Shown one piece after another: positions 1 to 5,021 of a stretch of 7,839 nucleotides of DNA; position 1 is the first letter of the stretch; each line of letters opens with the position of its first letter. The notes under the pieces were generated by a model that saw only the letters and a list, made by a program, of their open reading frames with translations, was not told the DNA's origin and did not search any database. This stretch comes from an uncultured Mycoplasma sp. (lineage in GTDB: Bacteria > Bacillota_I > Bacilli_A > RF39 > UBA660), in NCBI GenBank assembly GCA_905209745.1, contig CAJLUG010000039.1, positions 1-7,839 on the forward strand. The letters are read 5' to 3'. The position numbers and the translations under genes are program-made.

Positions 1-197
1 TAATTGCTACTGGATTTGATAAAAAACAGGCAAAACCAGAAATGAAAGAGCCAGTATTTAGTAATGCTGCTACTACTAGAAGAAGTACTCCTGTTGATAG
101 TTATTCTGCACCAGAAGTATTAGAATCCGTAGATCCTAGTGATGATGGTGATGGAGATTTTGATCTACCTCCATTCTTAAGAGATAGAAATTATTAA
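1..197 (+). CDS. ftsZ: Cell division protein FtsZ, C-terminal end (5' partial)
   Basis: Only the last 64 codons and the stop are present; the reading frame starts at base 3 and the gene enters from the left. The first residues read IATGF, the conserved end of the FtsZ GTPase/tubulin-like core (usually VIATGF). A variable linker of about 45 residues follows, rich in Ser, Thr, Pro and Asp. The protein ends in FDLPPFLRDRNY, which matches the conserved C-terminal peptide of FtsZ (DIPTFLRNR in Bacillus) that binds FtsA, SepF, ZapA-like proteins and other membrane tethers. FtsZ forms the cytokinetic ring at midcell. The linker is fairly short and acidic (DPSDDGDGD), so the tail looks intact. A terminator follows 20 bases after the stop, so this is the last gene of its transcript. 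The identification rests on the two end motifs and is firm. Confidence 0.93.
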   Translation, partial: IATGFDKKQAKPEMKEPVFSNAATTRRSTPVDSYSAPEVLESVDPSDDGDGDFDLPPFLRDRNY

Positions 198-217
198 AAA
201 TATGTAATAAAGTTTTT

Positions 218-249
218 AGACTAAATCGTAAATAGATTTAGTTTTTTTT
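218..249 (+). terminator. Intrinsic terminator after ftsZ
   Basis: The arm ACTAAATC (220-227) pairs with GATTTAGT (235-242) around a 7-base loop, extendable by a G-T and an A-T pair. It is followed by an uninterrupted T-run at 242-249. It lies just downstream of the ftsZ stop and should end that transcript. Confidence 0.85.
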
Positions 250-293
250 GTATTTATTCGGGAAAAATCTTTTTCTTTTCTTAATAATATAAG

Positions 294-323
294 TAGGAGC
301 ACGGTGAAATATATGTGCACCTA
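294..323 (+). other. Imperfect hairpin in the gene-free leader before the 359 remnant
   Basis: TAGGAGCAC (294-302) pairs with GTGCACCTA (315-323) with one A-A mismatch, around a 12-base loop. An alternative pairing uses GGTG (303-306) with CACC (318-321). The sequence after it is only weakly T-rich (ATTTTTCTT). It could be a leader structure of the decayed gene that starts at 359. I do not recognise a riboswitch class here, and the hairpin may be incidental. Confidence 0.25.
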
Positions 324-358
324 ATAAAATTTTTCTTAATGAAGAGGAGGGAGATTAT

Positions 359-447
359 ATGGAAAAATTTTATACGTGTAAGTATGATTTTGTTTTTGAA
401 AAAATTTAGATGAATTAAAGAAAACAATAGAAAATCACACTATGTAA
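359..447 (+). pseudogene. Frameshifted N-terminal remnant, probably Rpn/PD-(D/E)XK transposase family
   Basis: An unusually strong ribosome binding site (GAGGAGGGAG, 344-353) precedes an ATG at 359 that opens a reading frame of only 16 codons, MEKFYTCKYDFVFEKI, stopping at 407-409. A one-base shift within the A-run near 400-404 restores an open frame reading NLDELKKTIENHTM to a stop at 445-447. The motif KYDFVFEKI resembles the opening (K-N-D-F-V-F-K-K-I-F) of Rpn-family recombination-promoting nucleases/putative transposases, so this looks like the start of a gene that has lost its body. The last codons overlap the terminator hairpin at 435-454. The alternative is a deliberate 16-residue micro-ORF or leader peptide. 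The family call rests on about nine residues and is tentative. Confidence 0.35.
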
Positions 448-461
448 AGTGTGACTTTTTT
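435..461 (+). terminator. Intrinsic terminator after the 359 remnant
   Basis: TCACACT (435-441) pairs perfectly with AGTGTGA (448-454) around a 6-base loop, then C and six Ts (456-461). It blocks transcription entering the inverted-repeat segment from the left, isolating the control region of the surface-protein gene from ftsZ and the remnant. Confidence 0.8.
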
Positions 462-465
462 CTAT

Positions 466-497
466 AAAAAAATTTCATAAAGTTAGTTACTTTATGA
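466..497 (-). terminator. Possible minus-strand terminator formed by IR-L
   Basis: Read on the minus strand, the dyad CATAAAGT/ACTTTATG inside the left repeat is followed after three bases by seven Ts (complement of A466-472). Transcripts from the left-facing promoter at 536-564 would meet it after roughly 60 bases. The A-T-rich 8-bp stem is weak, so this is only a candidate. Confidence 0.4.
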
Positions 498-499
498 TT
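475..499 (+). repeat. Left 25-bp inverted repeat (IR-L)
   Basis: This is identical to the reverse complement of 752-776 over all 25 bases. Internally, the arms TCATAAAGT and ACTTTATGA flank the asymmetric spacer TAGTT. The spacer runs in opposite senses in the two copies, which for a site-specific recombinase would give inversion rather than deletion. Confidence 0.95.
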
Positions 500-535
500 C
501 AAAAAATTCTATAAAAACTCTATATCTTCTTATTA

Positions 536-564
536 AATATACTATAATTTCTTACTTTTTTCAA
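536..564 (-). promoter_or_regulatory. Left-facing sigma-A-type promoter inside the inverted-repeat segment
   Basis: On the minus strand a -35 box TTGAAA (564-559) and a -10 box TATATT (541-536) are separated by exactly 17 bases. This is the best housekeeping promoter inside the segment, but it faces away from the surface-protein gene and drives no visible ORF. If the segment were inverted, its -10 would fall at about 710-715, facing the gene at 828 with a leader of roughly 100 bases. Confidence 0.45.
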
Positions 565-622
565 TTTATTTTCTCTATTTAGAGCTATATTTTTACATGA
601 GACGATGTTTTTTTATTCTTTT

Positions 623-711
623 TTAGTCAAATAATTAGTCAAAATTTGTGCGAATTTCCTTTTAATTTCGACAAAATACGACATAAGTATAATTAAAATA
701 AATAGTCAAAT
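623..711 (+). repeat. Octamer TAGTCAAA repeated three times
   Basis: TAGTCAAA occurs at 624-631, 636-643 and 703-710. The first two are 12 bases apart, about one helical turn, as expected for tandem binding of a regulator. On the minus strand each copy contains TTGACT, which resembles a -35 box, but no good -10 follows at the right distance. In AT-rich DNA this could be chance. Confidence 0.25.
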
Positions 712-745
712 TTTTGGTAAAACGCACTTTTTTGGTTGATATATA
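666..745 (+). promoter_or_regulatory. Right-facing promoter candidates for the surface-protein gene
   Basis: Two options exist in the present orientation. One is a perfect TATAAT at 688-693, with only a poor -35 (TTTCGA, 666-671) 16 bases upstream. The other is an extended -10, TGATATATA (737-745), with TTGGTA 20 bases upstream. Neither is as good as the left-facing promoter, so the gene could be weakly expressed or off as assembled. The leader would run through the right inverted repeat. Confidence 0.3.
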
Positions 746-751
746 AGGAAA

Positions 752-776
752 AATCATAAAGTAACTAACTTTATGA
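752..776 (-). repeat. Right 25-bp inverted repeat (IR-R)
   Basis: This is the perfect inverted partner of 475-499, lying 51 bases upstream of the ATG at 828. On the plus strand its arms TCATAAAGT and ACTTTATGA flank the spacer AACTA. Unlike the left copy read on the minus strand, it is not followed by a T-run on the plus strand, so transcripts crossing it rightwards should not terminate. Confidence 0.95.
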
Positions 777-827
777 TTCCTACTTGCTTATTTTATCAGG
801 GTTTTCTGGTTATTGAGGATGGTGTTT

Positions 828-3473
828 ATGACTAAAGTGAAAAGATTTTTAAAAGAGTACCGTAAAGAGTGTGTTGCAGTTTTTATTTTTCTTTTATGTC
901 TTGGCATATTTTCTGTTAGTTATGCTTTGGCGGCAGTCGAACCTGTAAAAAGTATTGTGATTACCTCTCAAAATGCTAATTATGATAATGGTGAACCTGG
1001 TTCTTGGAAAGTAGAGAAGTCTGGACGTTGGACTGGATATGGAGAAGCAGAAGTTACCTTTGATATTGATACAGTATCTCTTAGACAGGATGATTATTCT
1101 GATATTATTTTTGTTTTAGATGTTTCTAATTCTATGTTAGGAAGTAAATTACAAAAAGTAAAGGACGATATCAATTCTTTACTAGACACTTTCCTTTCTA
1201 GTTCAAATAATCGTGCAGGATTAATTACATTTTCTTCTAATTCACAAATTGTTTCTGGTTTTACGAATGATAAAGAGTTGTTACAACAAGAGATTAATCA
1301 ATTAGAAGCAGGTGGTGAAACTAATTATTATGATGCTTTGGTTAATGTTGATACAATGTTAAAAAATTATACCAAAGAAGATAATCGAGGTTTAATGGTG
1401 TTATTTTTAACGGATGGCTATCCTAATATTAATACGCCAAATCAAGTAGGAGAGTATCAGTATTTAAAAGAAAAATATCCTTATATGGTACTTACTGGAG
1501 TTCAGTATGAAATGGGAAATATCATATTGTCACCTATTAAAGAAATTAGTGATAGACAATTTGTAGCTGATATGGATTCTTTAAATAATGTTTTATTTGA
1601 TGCGAGTATTAATCCAATTATATATCAAAAATATCAAGTGATTGATTATGTTGATAATCGTTATTTTACGGTAGAAAGTGAAAAATCTCTTACGGTAAGT
1701 GATGGAGAAGTTACCTTAGAAGAAGAGGAAGGACGACAAAAGATTACTTGGACTCTTTCTGATTTTGCATCTGGAAATCAAGCAAGACTTACTGTCAAAG
1801 TAAAGTTAAATGATTCTTATCTTAATTCTGGAGGAGTTTATCCAACCAATGAAAGTACGGAAGTAATTAGTGAAATTGATGATTTGAGTGAAGATGTTAC
1901 TACTACCAATACGCCAATTCTAGCTGACAACTATATCGTTACTTATGATGGGAATGCACCAGAAGGAAGTAATAACTATTCTGTATTTAGTACTGTAGAG
2001 TTTTCTAATGTGGTTCCAAAGTGTGAAGGGTATCAATTTAAAGGATGGAAAATTACGAATTCGGAAGTAGAGAGGGTTGGTAATGATTATTTTATTATGC
2101 CAGAGTCTAACGTCATAATAAAAGCTGAATGGAGTAAAGTAACTACGAAAAAAACTATGGATGGTAGTATTTCTATAGCACCTACACTTTATGATCTGAT
2201 GAAAAGTAAAGCGGTTATGGATAATATTAGAAGTGAATATGTAAATACAAACGTAGGAATTGATTTTAGTTCTCCTTCTTCAGACTATAATGGTAAAGGT
2301 ATTTATATAAGAAGTGGTACAGAAGAGGATGAATATCCTATGTTTTATTACCGAGGAGATGTTGATGATAATCACTTATTACTTGGAAATATGTGTTTTC
2401 GGATTGTAAGAACAATAGATACTGGTGGTATTAAACTACTTTATGATGGACTTTCTAGTAATGGTGTTTGTAATAATGGAGGAGCAAATAGCACGCTTGG
2501 GTTACATGCGTTTAATTCTAGCAATTATGATGCGAACTTTAATGCTACTAATTCTGTCACATCTATGGTTAATGCAGGGTATATGTATGGTACTGTTTAT
2601 TCTAGTCGTGCATATGATATGGATCCTGCAATTCCTATTTATTCTAATTATGTTTATGGAAATGATGTTACCTGGAATGGAAGCAGTTATACTTTAATGG
2701 ATACTGTTACTAGTTCACCTCTTTATTGGTCAGGTGATAGAAATAGTGTTGTTGCTAATAAACATCGTTATACATGTTTTTCTACTAGTAATACTTGTAA
2801 TGAAGTATATTATATTTATGGAACGACTAATGCTGAATTTGCTTTTTATGTTATACTTACTAATGGAAAAAAGATGGTAGATGTTATTCCAGAAATGACA
2901 ACAGAAAGTACAAATATAACAAATTCTACAATAAAAGATTATATTGATTCTTGGTATAGTTCTAATGTGATGAGATATTCTGATTATTTGGAGGATACGG
3001 TTTATTGTAATGATCGAAATATCTATCAGGTTAATATTTTTGATAAAGAGTATACTGGGACACAGCCACTTTTTTTTGATTCTTATAATAGAGTTCAATT
3101 ACAGGGAAGTCCTAGTATGACTTGTTCAAATAAAAATGATGCCTTTACGGTAAGTAGTGATAAAGGAAATGGAACTTTGGATTATCCAGTTGGATTACTA
3201 ACAGCAGATGAAGTTTCTCTTGCTGGTGGTGCAAGTTTTACCAACCCATCTTATTATTTAAATATTGGAGAATATTATTGGACGATGAGTCCACAACAGA
3301 TTAATGCAAATTATGTTTTAGTTTACACAGTCTCTTCTAATGGTATTTTAGAGGGAGCAAATGCTGGTGTTTCAAGTCTTGTTTACTTACGACCTGTTAT
3401 TACTGTTCGTGATATGGTGGTTGCGAGTGGAGATGGTAGTAGTACGAATCCTTATGAGTTGTTATTGCAATAA
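828..3473 (+). CDS. Large secreted/surface protein with VWA domain, InlB-like repeat and C-terminal cell-surface domain
   Basis: The start is the ATG at 828 because GAGG (815-818) sits 9 bases upstream; the in-frame TTG at 813 and ATG at 819 lack a good site. The product is 881 residues. Residues 1-36 form a signal peptide: basic MTKVKRFLKEYRK, a hydrophobic core, and an AxA-type end at SYALAA. A von Willebrand factor A domain spans about 90-265 with an intact metal-ion-dependent adhesion site (DVSNS at 98-102, Thr165, FLTDG with Asp196). A beta-rich segment follows (about 270-365), then one InlB/Listeria-Bacteroides-type repeat (about 368-436: VTYDGNAPEG, FKGW, MPESNV, AEW). The C-terminal 430 residues hold several Cys and the signatures GLLTADE, YYWTMSP and YLRPVITV, ending SGDGSSTNPYEL; this resembles a DUF6273-like surface domain, from memory only. 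VWA proteins bind protein or matrix ligands, so adhesion is likely. There is no LPXTG motif and no C-terminal membrane segment, so anchoring is unclear. Confidence 0.85.
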   Translation: MTKVKRFLKEYRKECVAVFIFLLCLGIFSVSYALAAVEPVKSIVITSQNANYDNGEPGSWKVEKSGRWTGYGEAEVTFDIDTVSLRQDDYSDIIFVLDVSNSMLGSKLQKVKDDINSLLDTFLSSSNNRAGLITFSSNSQIVSGFTNDKELLQQEINQLEAGGETNYYDALVNVDTMLKNYTKEDNRGLMVLFLTDGYPNINTPNQVGEYQYLKEKYPYMVLTGVQYEMGNIILSPIKEISDRQFVADMDSLNNVLFDASINPIIYQKYQVIDYVDNRYFTVESEKSLTVSDGEVTLEEEEGRQKITWTLSDFASGNQARLTVKVKLNDSYLNSGGVYPTNESTEVISEIDDLSEDVTTTNTPILADNYIVTYDGNAPEGSNNYSVFSTVEFSNVVPKCEGYQFKGWKITNSEVERVGNDYFIMPESNVIIKAEWSKVTTKKTMDGSISIAPTLYDLMKSKAVMDNIRSEYVNTNVGIDFSSPSSDYNGKGIYIRSGTEEDEYPMFYYRGDVDDNHLLLGNMCFRIVRTIDTGGIKLLYDGLSSNGVCNNGGANSTLGLHAFNSSNYDANFNATNSVTSMVNAGYMYGTVYSSRAYDMDPAIPIYSNYVYGNDVTWNGSSYTLMDTVTSSPLYWSGDRNSVVANKHRYTCFSTSNTCNEVYYIYGTTNAEFAFYVILTNGKKMVDVIPEMTTESTNITNSTIKDYIDSWYSSNVMRYSDYLEDTVYCNDRNIYQVNIFDKEYTGTQPLFFDSYNRVQLQGSPSMTCSNKNDAFTVSSDKGNGTLDYPVGLLTADEVSLAGGASFTNPSYYLNIGEYYWTMSPQQINANYVLVYTVSSNGILEGANAGVSSLVYLRPVITVRDMVVASGDGSSTNPYELLLQ

Positions 3474-3474
3474 G

Positions 3475-3504
3475 AAAAAGAGTTCTAAGAAAACTCTTTT
3501 TTTT
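3475..3504. terminator. Bidirectional intrinsic terminator between convergent genes
   Basis: AAAAGAGTT (3476-3484) pairs perfectly with AACTCTTTT (3492-3500) around a 7-base loop, followed by Ts to 3504. On the minus strand the hairpin is followed by TTTTTCTTA. It therefore serves both the surface-protein gene (stop 3473) and the convergent arginase-family gene (stop at 3510). Confidence 0.87.
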
Positions 3505-3509
3505 CAACT

Positions 3510-4418
3510 TTAATATTTTTTATTATCATATTTTCCTTTATTTTGAGCACTTCTTATGATTTGAGCAAGTAAGTTTAAAGCAATTTGTTCTGTTTTTCTG
3601 TTTTGATCTCGTAGGGGATTAAAGTTTACTAGATTGTATCCTATTACTTGATCCATGTGTTTCATGATTTCTTCATTAATCTTCATTGCATCTTCTTCTG
3701 TTAGACCATCAAAGACTGGGATGGATACTCCAGGAGAAATGTCAGGATCAATAATGTCTAAGTCAAAACTGATATAAATTCCTTTTGTTTTATCGCTTGC
3801 GATAGCGAAAGCTTCTTTTAGTACTTCATCAAGACCTTTTTCTTTGATATCTTCTGTCGTTAGAACATTTAGTCCAGAATATTTAATATTATCTTTTTCA
3901 CTTTCATCAATATATCTTGCACCAACAATTACAGTTTTGGTTGCTTGAATTACATTTCCTTTGTGATAATATCTTAATTCATGGTTTTTATAACCGTTAA
4001 TTGCAGCGTTTGATAATCCTTCAATATTTCCTGATACTGTTGTTTCATAGGTTTCATAGTCCGTATGAGCACTAAAACAAATCATTCCAATATTTTCTTT
4101 TCCAAAGTTTTGAGCTGATGCTAGAGCGGCAGGAATCGTTACTGAATGATCTCCACCAATTGTGATAGGAAAGACCCCTTCATTAATTTTTTCCTTTAAC
4201 TTTTCATATACTTCGGTATTTACCTTTTCTATTTCATATTCATTTTTACGTCTATCAGATAAATTTCTACTTTTAATAATCGCTTCATTTTGTACTACCA
4301 AAAAAGTTTCCTCTTGGTAAAAACTCTTGATATCATTCATCAATTGTATTGGTCCTAAGTGTGCGCCATCAATATGAACTCCTAAGTCACTACCAGCGCC
4401 AATAATAAATGTTTTCAT
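3510..4418 (-). CDS. Arginase/agmatinase/formimidoylglutamase-superfamily protein with altered metal site
   Basis: The protein has 302 residues, full length for the ureohydrolase family, which uses a binuclear manganese centre to hydrolyse arginine, agmatine or formiminoglutamate. Visible motifs are GGDHS (88-92, ligand His91), SAHTD (116-120), VGARYIDESE (165-174), and FDLDIIDPD with SPG (218-230, ligands Asp219 and Asp221). The second motif is normally DAHxD: the first Asp, which bridges both metals, is Ser116 here, encoded AGT. In SGNIEG (129-134) the usual active-site His is Glu133. His118 and Asp120 remain. The fold should be kept, but metal loading and activity are doubtful, so I give no substrate or gene symbol. 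The start is well supported: AGGGTGA lies 6 bases upstream and a promoter just before that. It is monocistronic, divergent from the VanZ gene and convergent with the surface-protein gene; there is no hut or speA neighbour. Confidence 0.88.
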   Translation of the reverse strand: MKTFIIGAGSDLGVHIDGAHLGPIQLMNDIKSFYQEETFLVVQNEAIIKSRNLSDRRKNEYEIEKVNTEVYEKLKEKINEGVFPITIGGDHSVTIPAALASAQNFGKENIGMICFSAHTDYETYETTVSGNIEGLSNAAINGYKNHELRYYHKGNVIQATKTVIVGARYIDESEKDNIKYSGLNVLTTEDIKEKGLDEVLKEAFAIASDKTKGIYISFDLDIIDPDISPGVSIPVFDGLTEEDAMKINEEIMKHMDQVIGYNLVNFNPLRDQNRKTEQIALNLLAQIIRSAQNKGKYDNKKY

Positions 4419-4437
4419 ATTCTTTCACCCTAATTTT

Positions 4438-4466
4438 ATTTTAGACCAAATACAGTTTTATATCAA
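4438..4466 (-). promoter_or_regulatory. Sigma-A promoter of the arginase-family gene
   Basis: On the minus strand, TTGATA (4466-4461) and TAAAAT (4443-4438) are separated by exactly 17 bases. The transcript should begin near 4431, which coincides with the ribosome binding site AGGGTGA (4431-4425), giving a leader of only about 13 bases. Confidence 0.7.
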
Positions 4467-4493
4467 GAAAAAGTCTTTTTTTTCTATATTTTA

Positions 4494-4513
4494 TTGTCAT
4501 TTTATGATAATAT
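4494..4513 (+). promoter_or_regulatory. Possible promoter of the VanZ-flippase operon
   Basis: The intergenic stretch contains an extended -10-like sequence, TTATGATAATAT (4502-4513), with GATAAT or TAATAT as the hexamer. There is no -35 at the ideal spacing; TTGTCA (4494-4499) is too close to serve GATAAT. It is back to back with the arginase-family promoter. The position is right for the operon, but the exact boxes are ambiguous. Confidence 0.3.
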
Positions 4514-4529
4514 TATTAGTAGGTGATTT

Positions 4530-5021
4530 TTGTTGTTAAAGAAAATAATAAAGGGATTATTCGTAGTTTTCTGTTTACTAGCTATTTTTCTTTTTTCTAG
4601 TGATACAGGAAGTGAATCTACTAAGAAAAGTGATGGTGTTATTATAGTGTTTTCTTCTATTTTAGGACTAGATCATTTATCACAAGAAGAACAACAATTT
4701 ATTATTGATACCTTTGTAGTACCAGTTAGAAAGAGTGCCCATTTTCTTATTTATTTTGTTTTGGGTATCTTACTCATTAGTTTCTTTAGAGAATTTTCTC
4801 TTCCTGTTAAGAAGCTTATTCTTTTTTCTATCCTGTTTGCCTTTTTGTATGCTTGTAGTGATGAGGTACACCAACTATTTGTTCCAGGAAGGTCGGGTAG
4901 AATATTTGATGTTTTTATAGATAGTGTTGGTGCTAGTTGTGGGGTTTTTCTTTATTATTTCTTATTTAGAAAAAAGATGAGAAAGGAGTATGGATATGAG
5001 CAAGAAGAAAGAGTTAGCTAA
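4530..5021 (+). CDS. VanZ-family membrane protein
   Basis: The protein has about 163 residues, typical for VanZ-like proteins. It starts at a TTG: either 4530 or the next codon, TTG 4533. Both follow AGGTGA (4521-4526), at 3 and 6 bases, so the choice is open. Family signatures are visible: an N-terminal membrane segment followed by the Ser-rich FLFSSDTGSES (20-30), VRKSAHFLIYFVLG (66-79), SDEVHQLFVPGRSGR (110-124) and DVFIDSVGA (127-135). There are about four hydrophobic segments and a charged cytoplasmic tail. VanZ of the Tn1546 vancomycin cluster gives low-level teicoplanin resistance; most chromosomal homologues have no defined role, and nothing here indicates a van cluster. The stop lies 26 bases inside the flippase gene, so the two are probably translationally coupled and may act together in envelope polysaccharide or lipid-linked intermediate handling (inference). 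Confidence 0.9.
   Translation: MLLKKIIKGLFVVFCLLAIFLFSSDTGSESTKKSDGVIIVFSSILGLDHLSQEEQQFIIDTFVVPVRKSAHFLIYFVLGILLISFFREFSLPVKKLILFSILFAFLYACSDEVHQLFVPGRSGRIFDVFIDSVGASCGVFLYYFLFRKKMRKEYGYEQEERVS

Larger units (their letters stand above)
475..776. other. Candidate invertible promoter segment (inverton)
   Basis: A 302-bp stretch with no gene is bounded by perfect 25-bp inverted repeats (475-499 and 752-776). Each repeat is itself a dyad with an asymmetric centre, the geometry of tyrosine-recombinase crossover sites. The segment ends 51 bases before the start codon of a large secreted protein. Inside lie a good promoter facing left (536-564), weaker rightward candidates (666-745) and an octamer repeated three times. 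By analogy with the phase switches upstream of cwpV in Clostridioides difficile, inversion would point the left-facing promoter at the surface-protein gene. The repeats are directly visible; inversion is inferred. No recombinase gene lies in the window. Alternatives are a pair of operators for one dimeric regulator, or a MITE-like element, although I see no target-site duplication. Confidence 0.5.

Noticed and set aside
291..330. Riboswitch or T-box leader
   Set aside because: There is a single imperfect hairpin with no recognisable conserved core, and the only gene downstream is a broken 16-codon frame.
475..776. MITE or insertion sequence with terminal inverted repeats
   Set aside because: No target-site duplication is visible beside the repeats, there is no transposase remnant inside, and the position over a promoter region fits a switch or operators better. 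It is kept only as an alternative.
813..827. Extended start (TTG at 813, or ATG at 819) for the VWA protein
   Set aside because: GAGG at 815-818 is well placed for the ATG at 828, the earlier codons have no good ribosome binding site, and MTKVKRFLKEYRK is a normal signal-peptide start.
2425..2697. Open frame of 90 codons on the plus strand
   Set aside because: It lies wholly inside the VWA-protein gene in another frame, with low-complexity Met/Leu/Ile content and no independent ribosome binding site.
2730..3098. Open frame of 122 codons on the minus strand
   Set aside because: It is antisense to the VWA-protein gene and composed mostly of Ile, Ser and Asn from reversed AT-rich codons, with no recognisable domain.
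3510..4418. Naming the arginase-family gene hutG, speB or rocF
   Set aside because: Metal and active-site residues differ from the family and no pathway neighbours are present, so the substrate cannot be assigned.
4735..4920. Open frame of 61 codons on the plus strand
   Set aside because: It is an out-of-frame shadow of the VanZ gene, whose family motifs are clear in the other frame.
4990..4995. ATG at 4990 as the flippase start
   Set aside because: Only one base separates it from the AAAGGAG site; the ATG at 4996 has the proper 7-base spacing.
4530..5021. Glycopeptide resistance determinant vanZ
   Set aside because: The family match is good, but chromosomal VanZ-like proteins are common and there is no vanA, vanH, vanX, vanR or vanS nearby.
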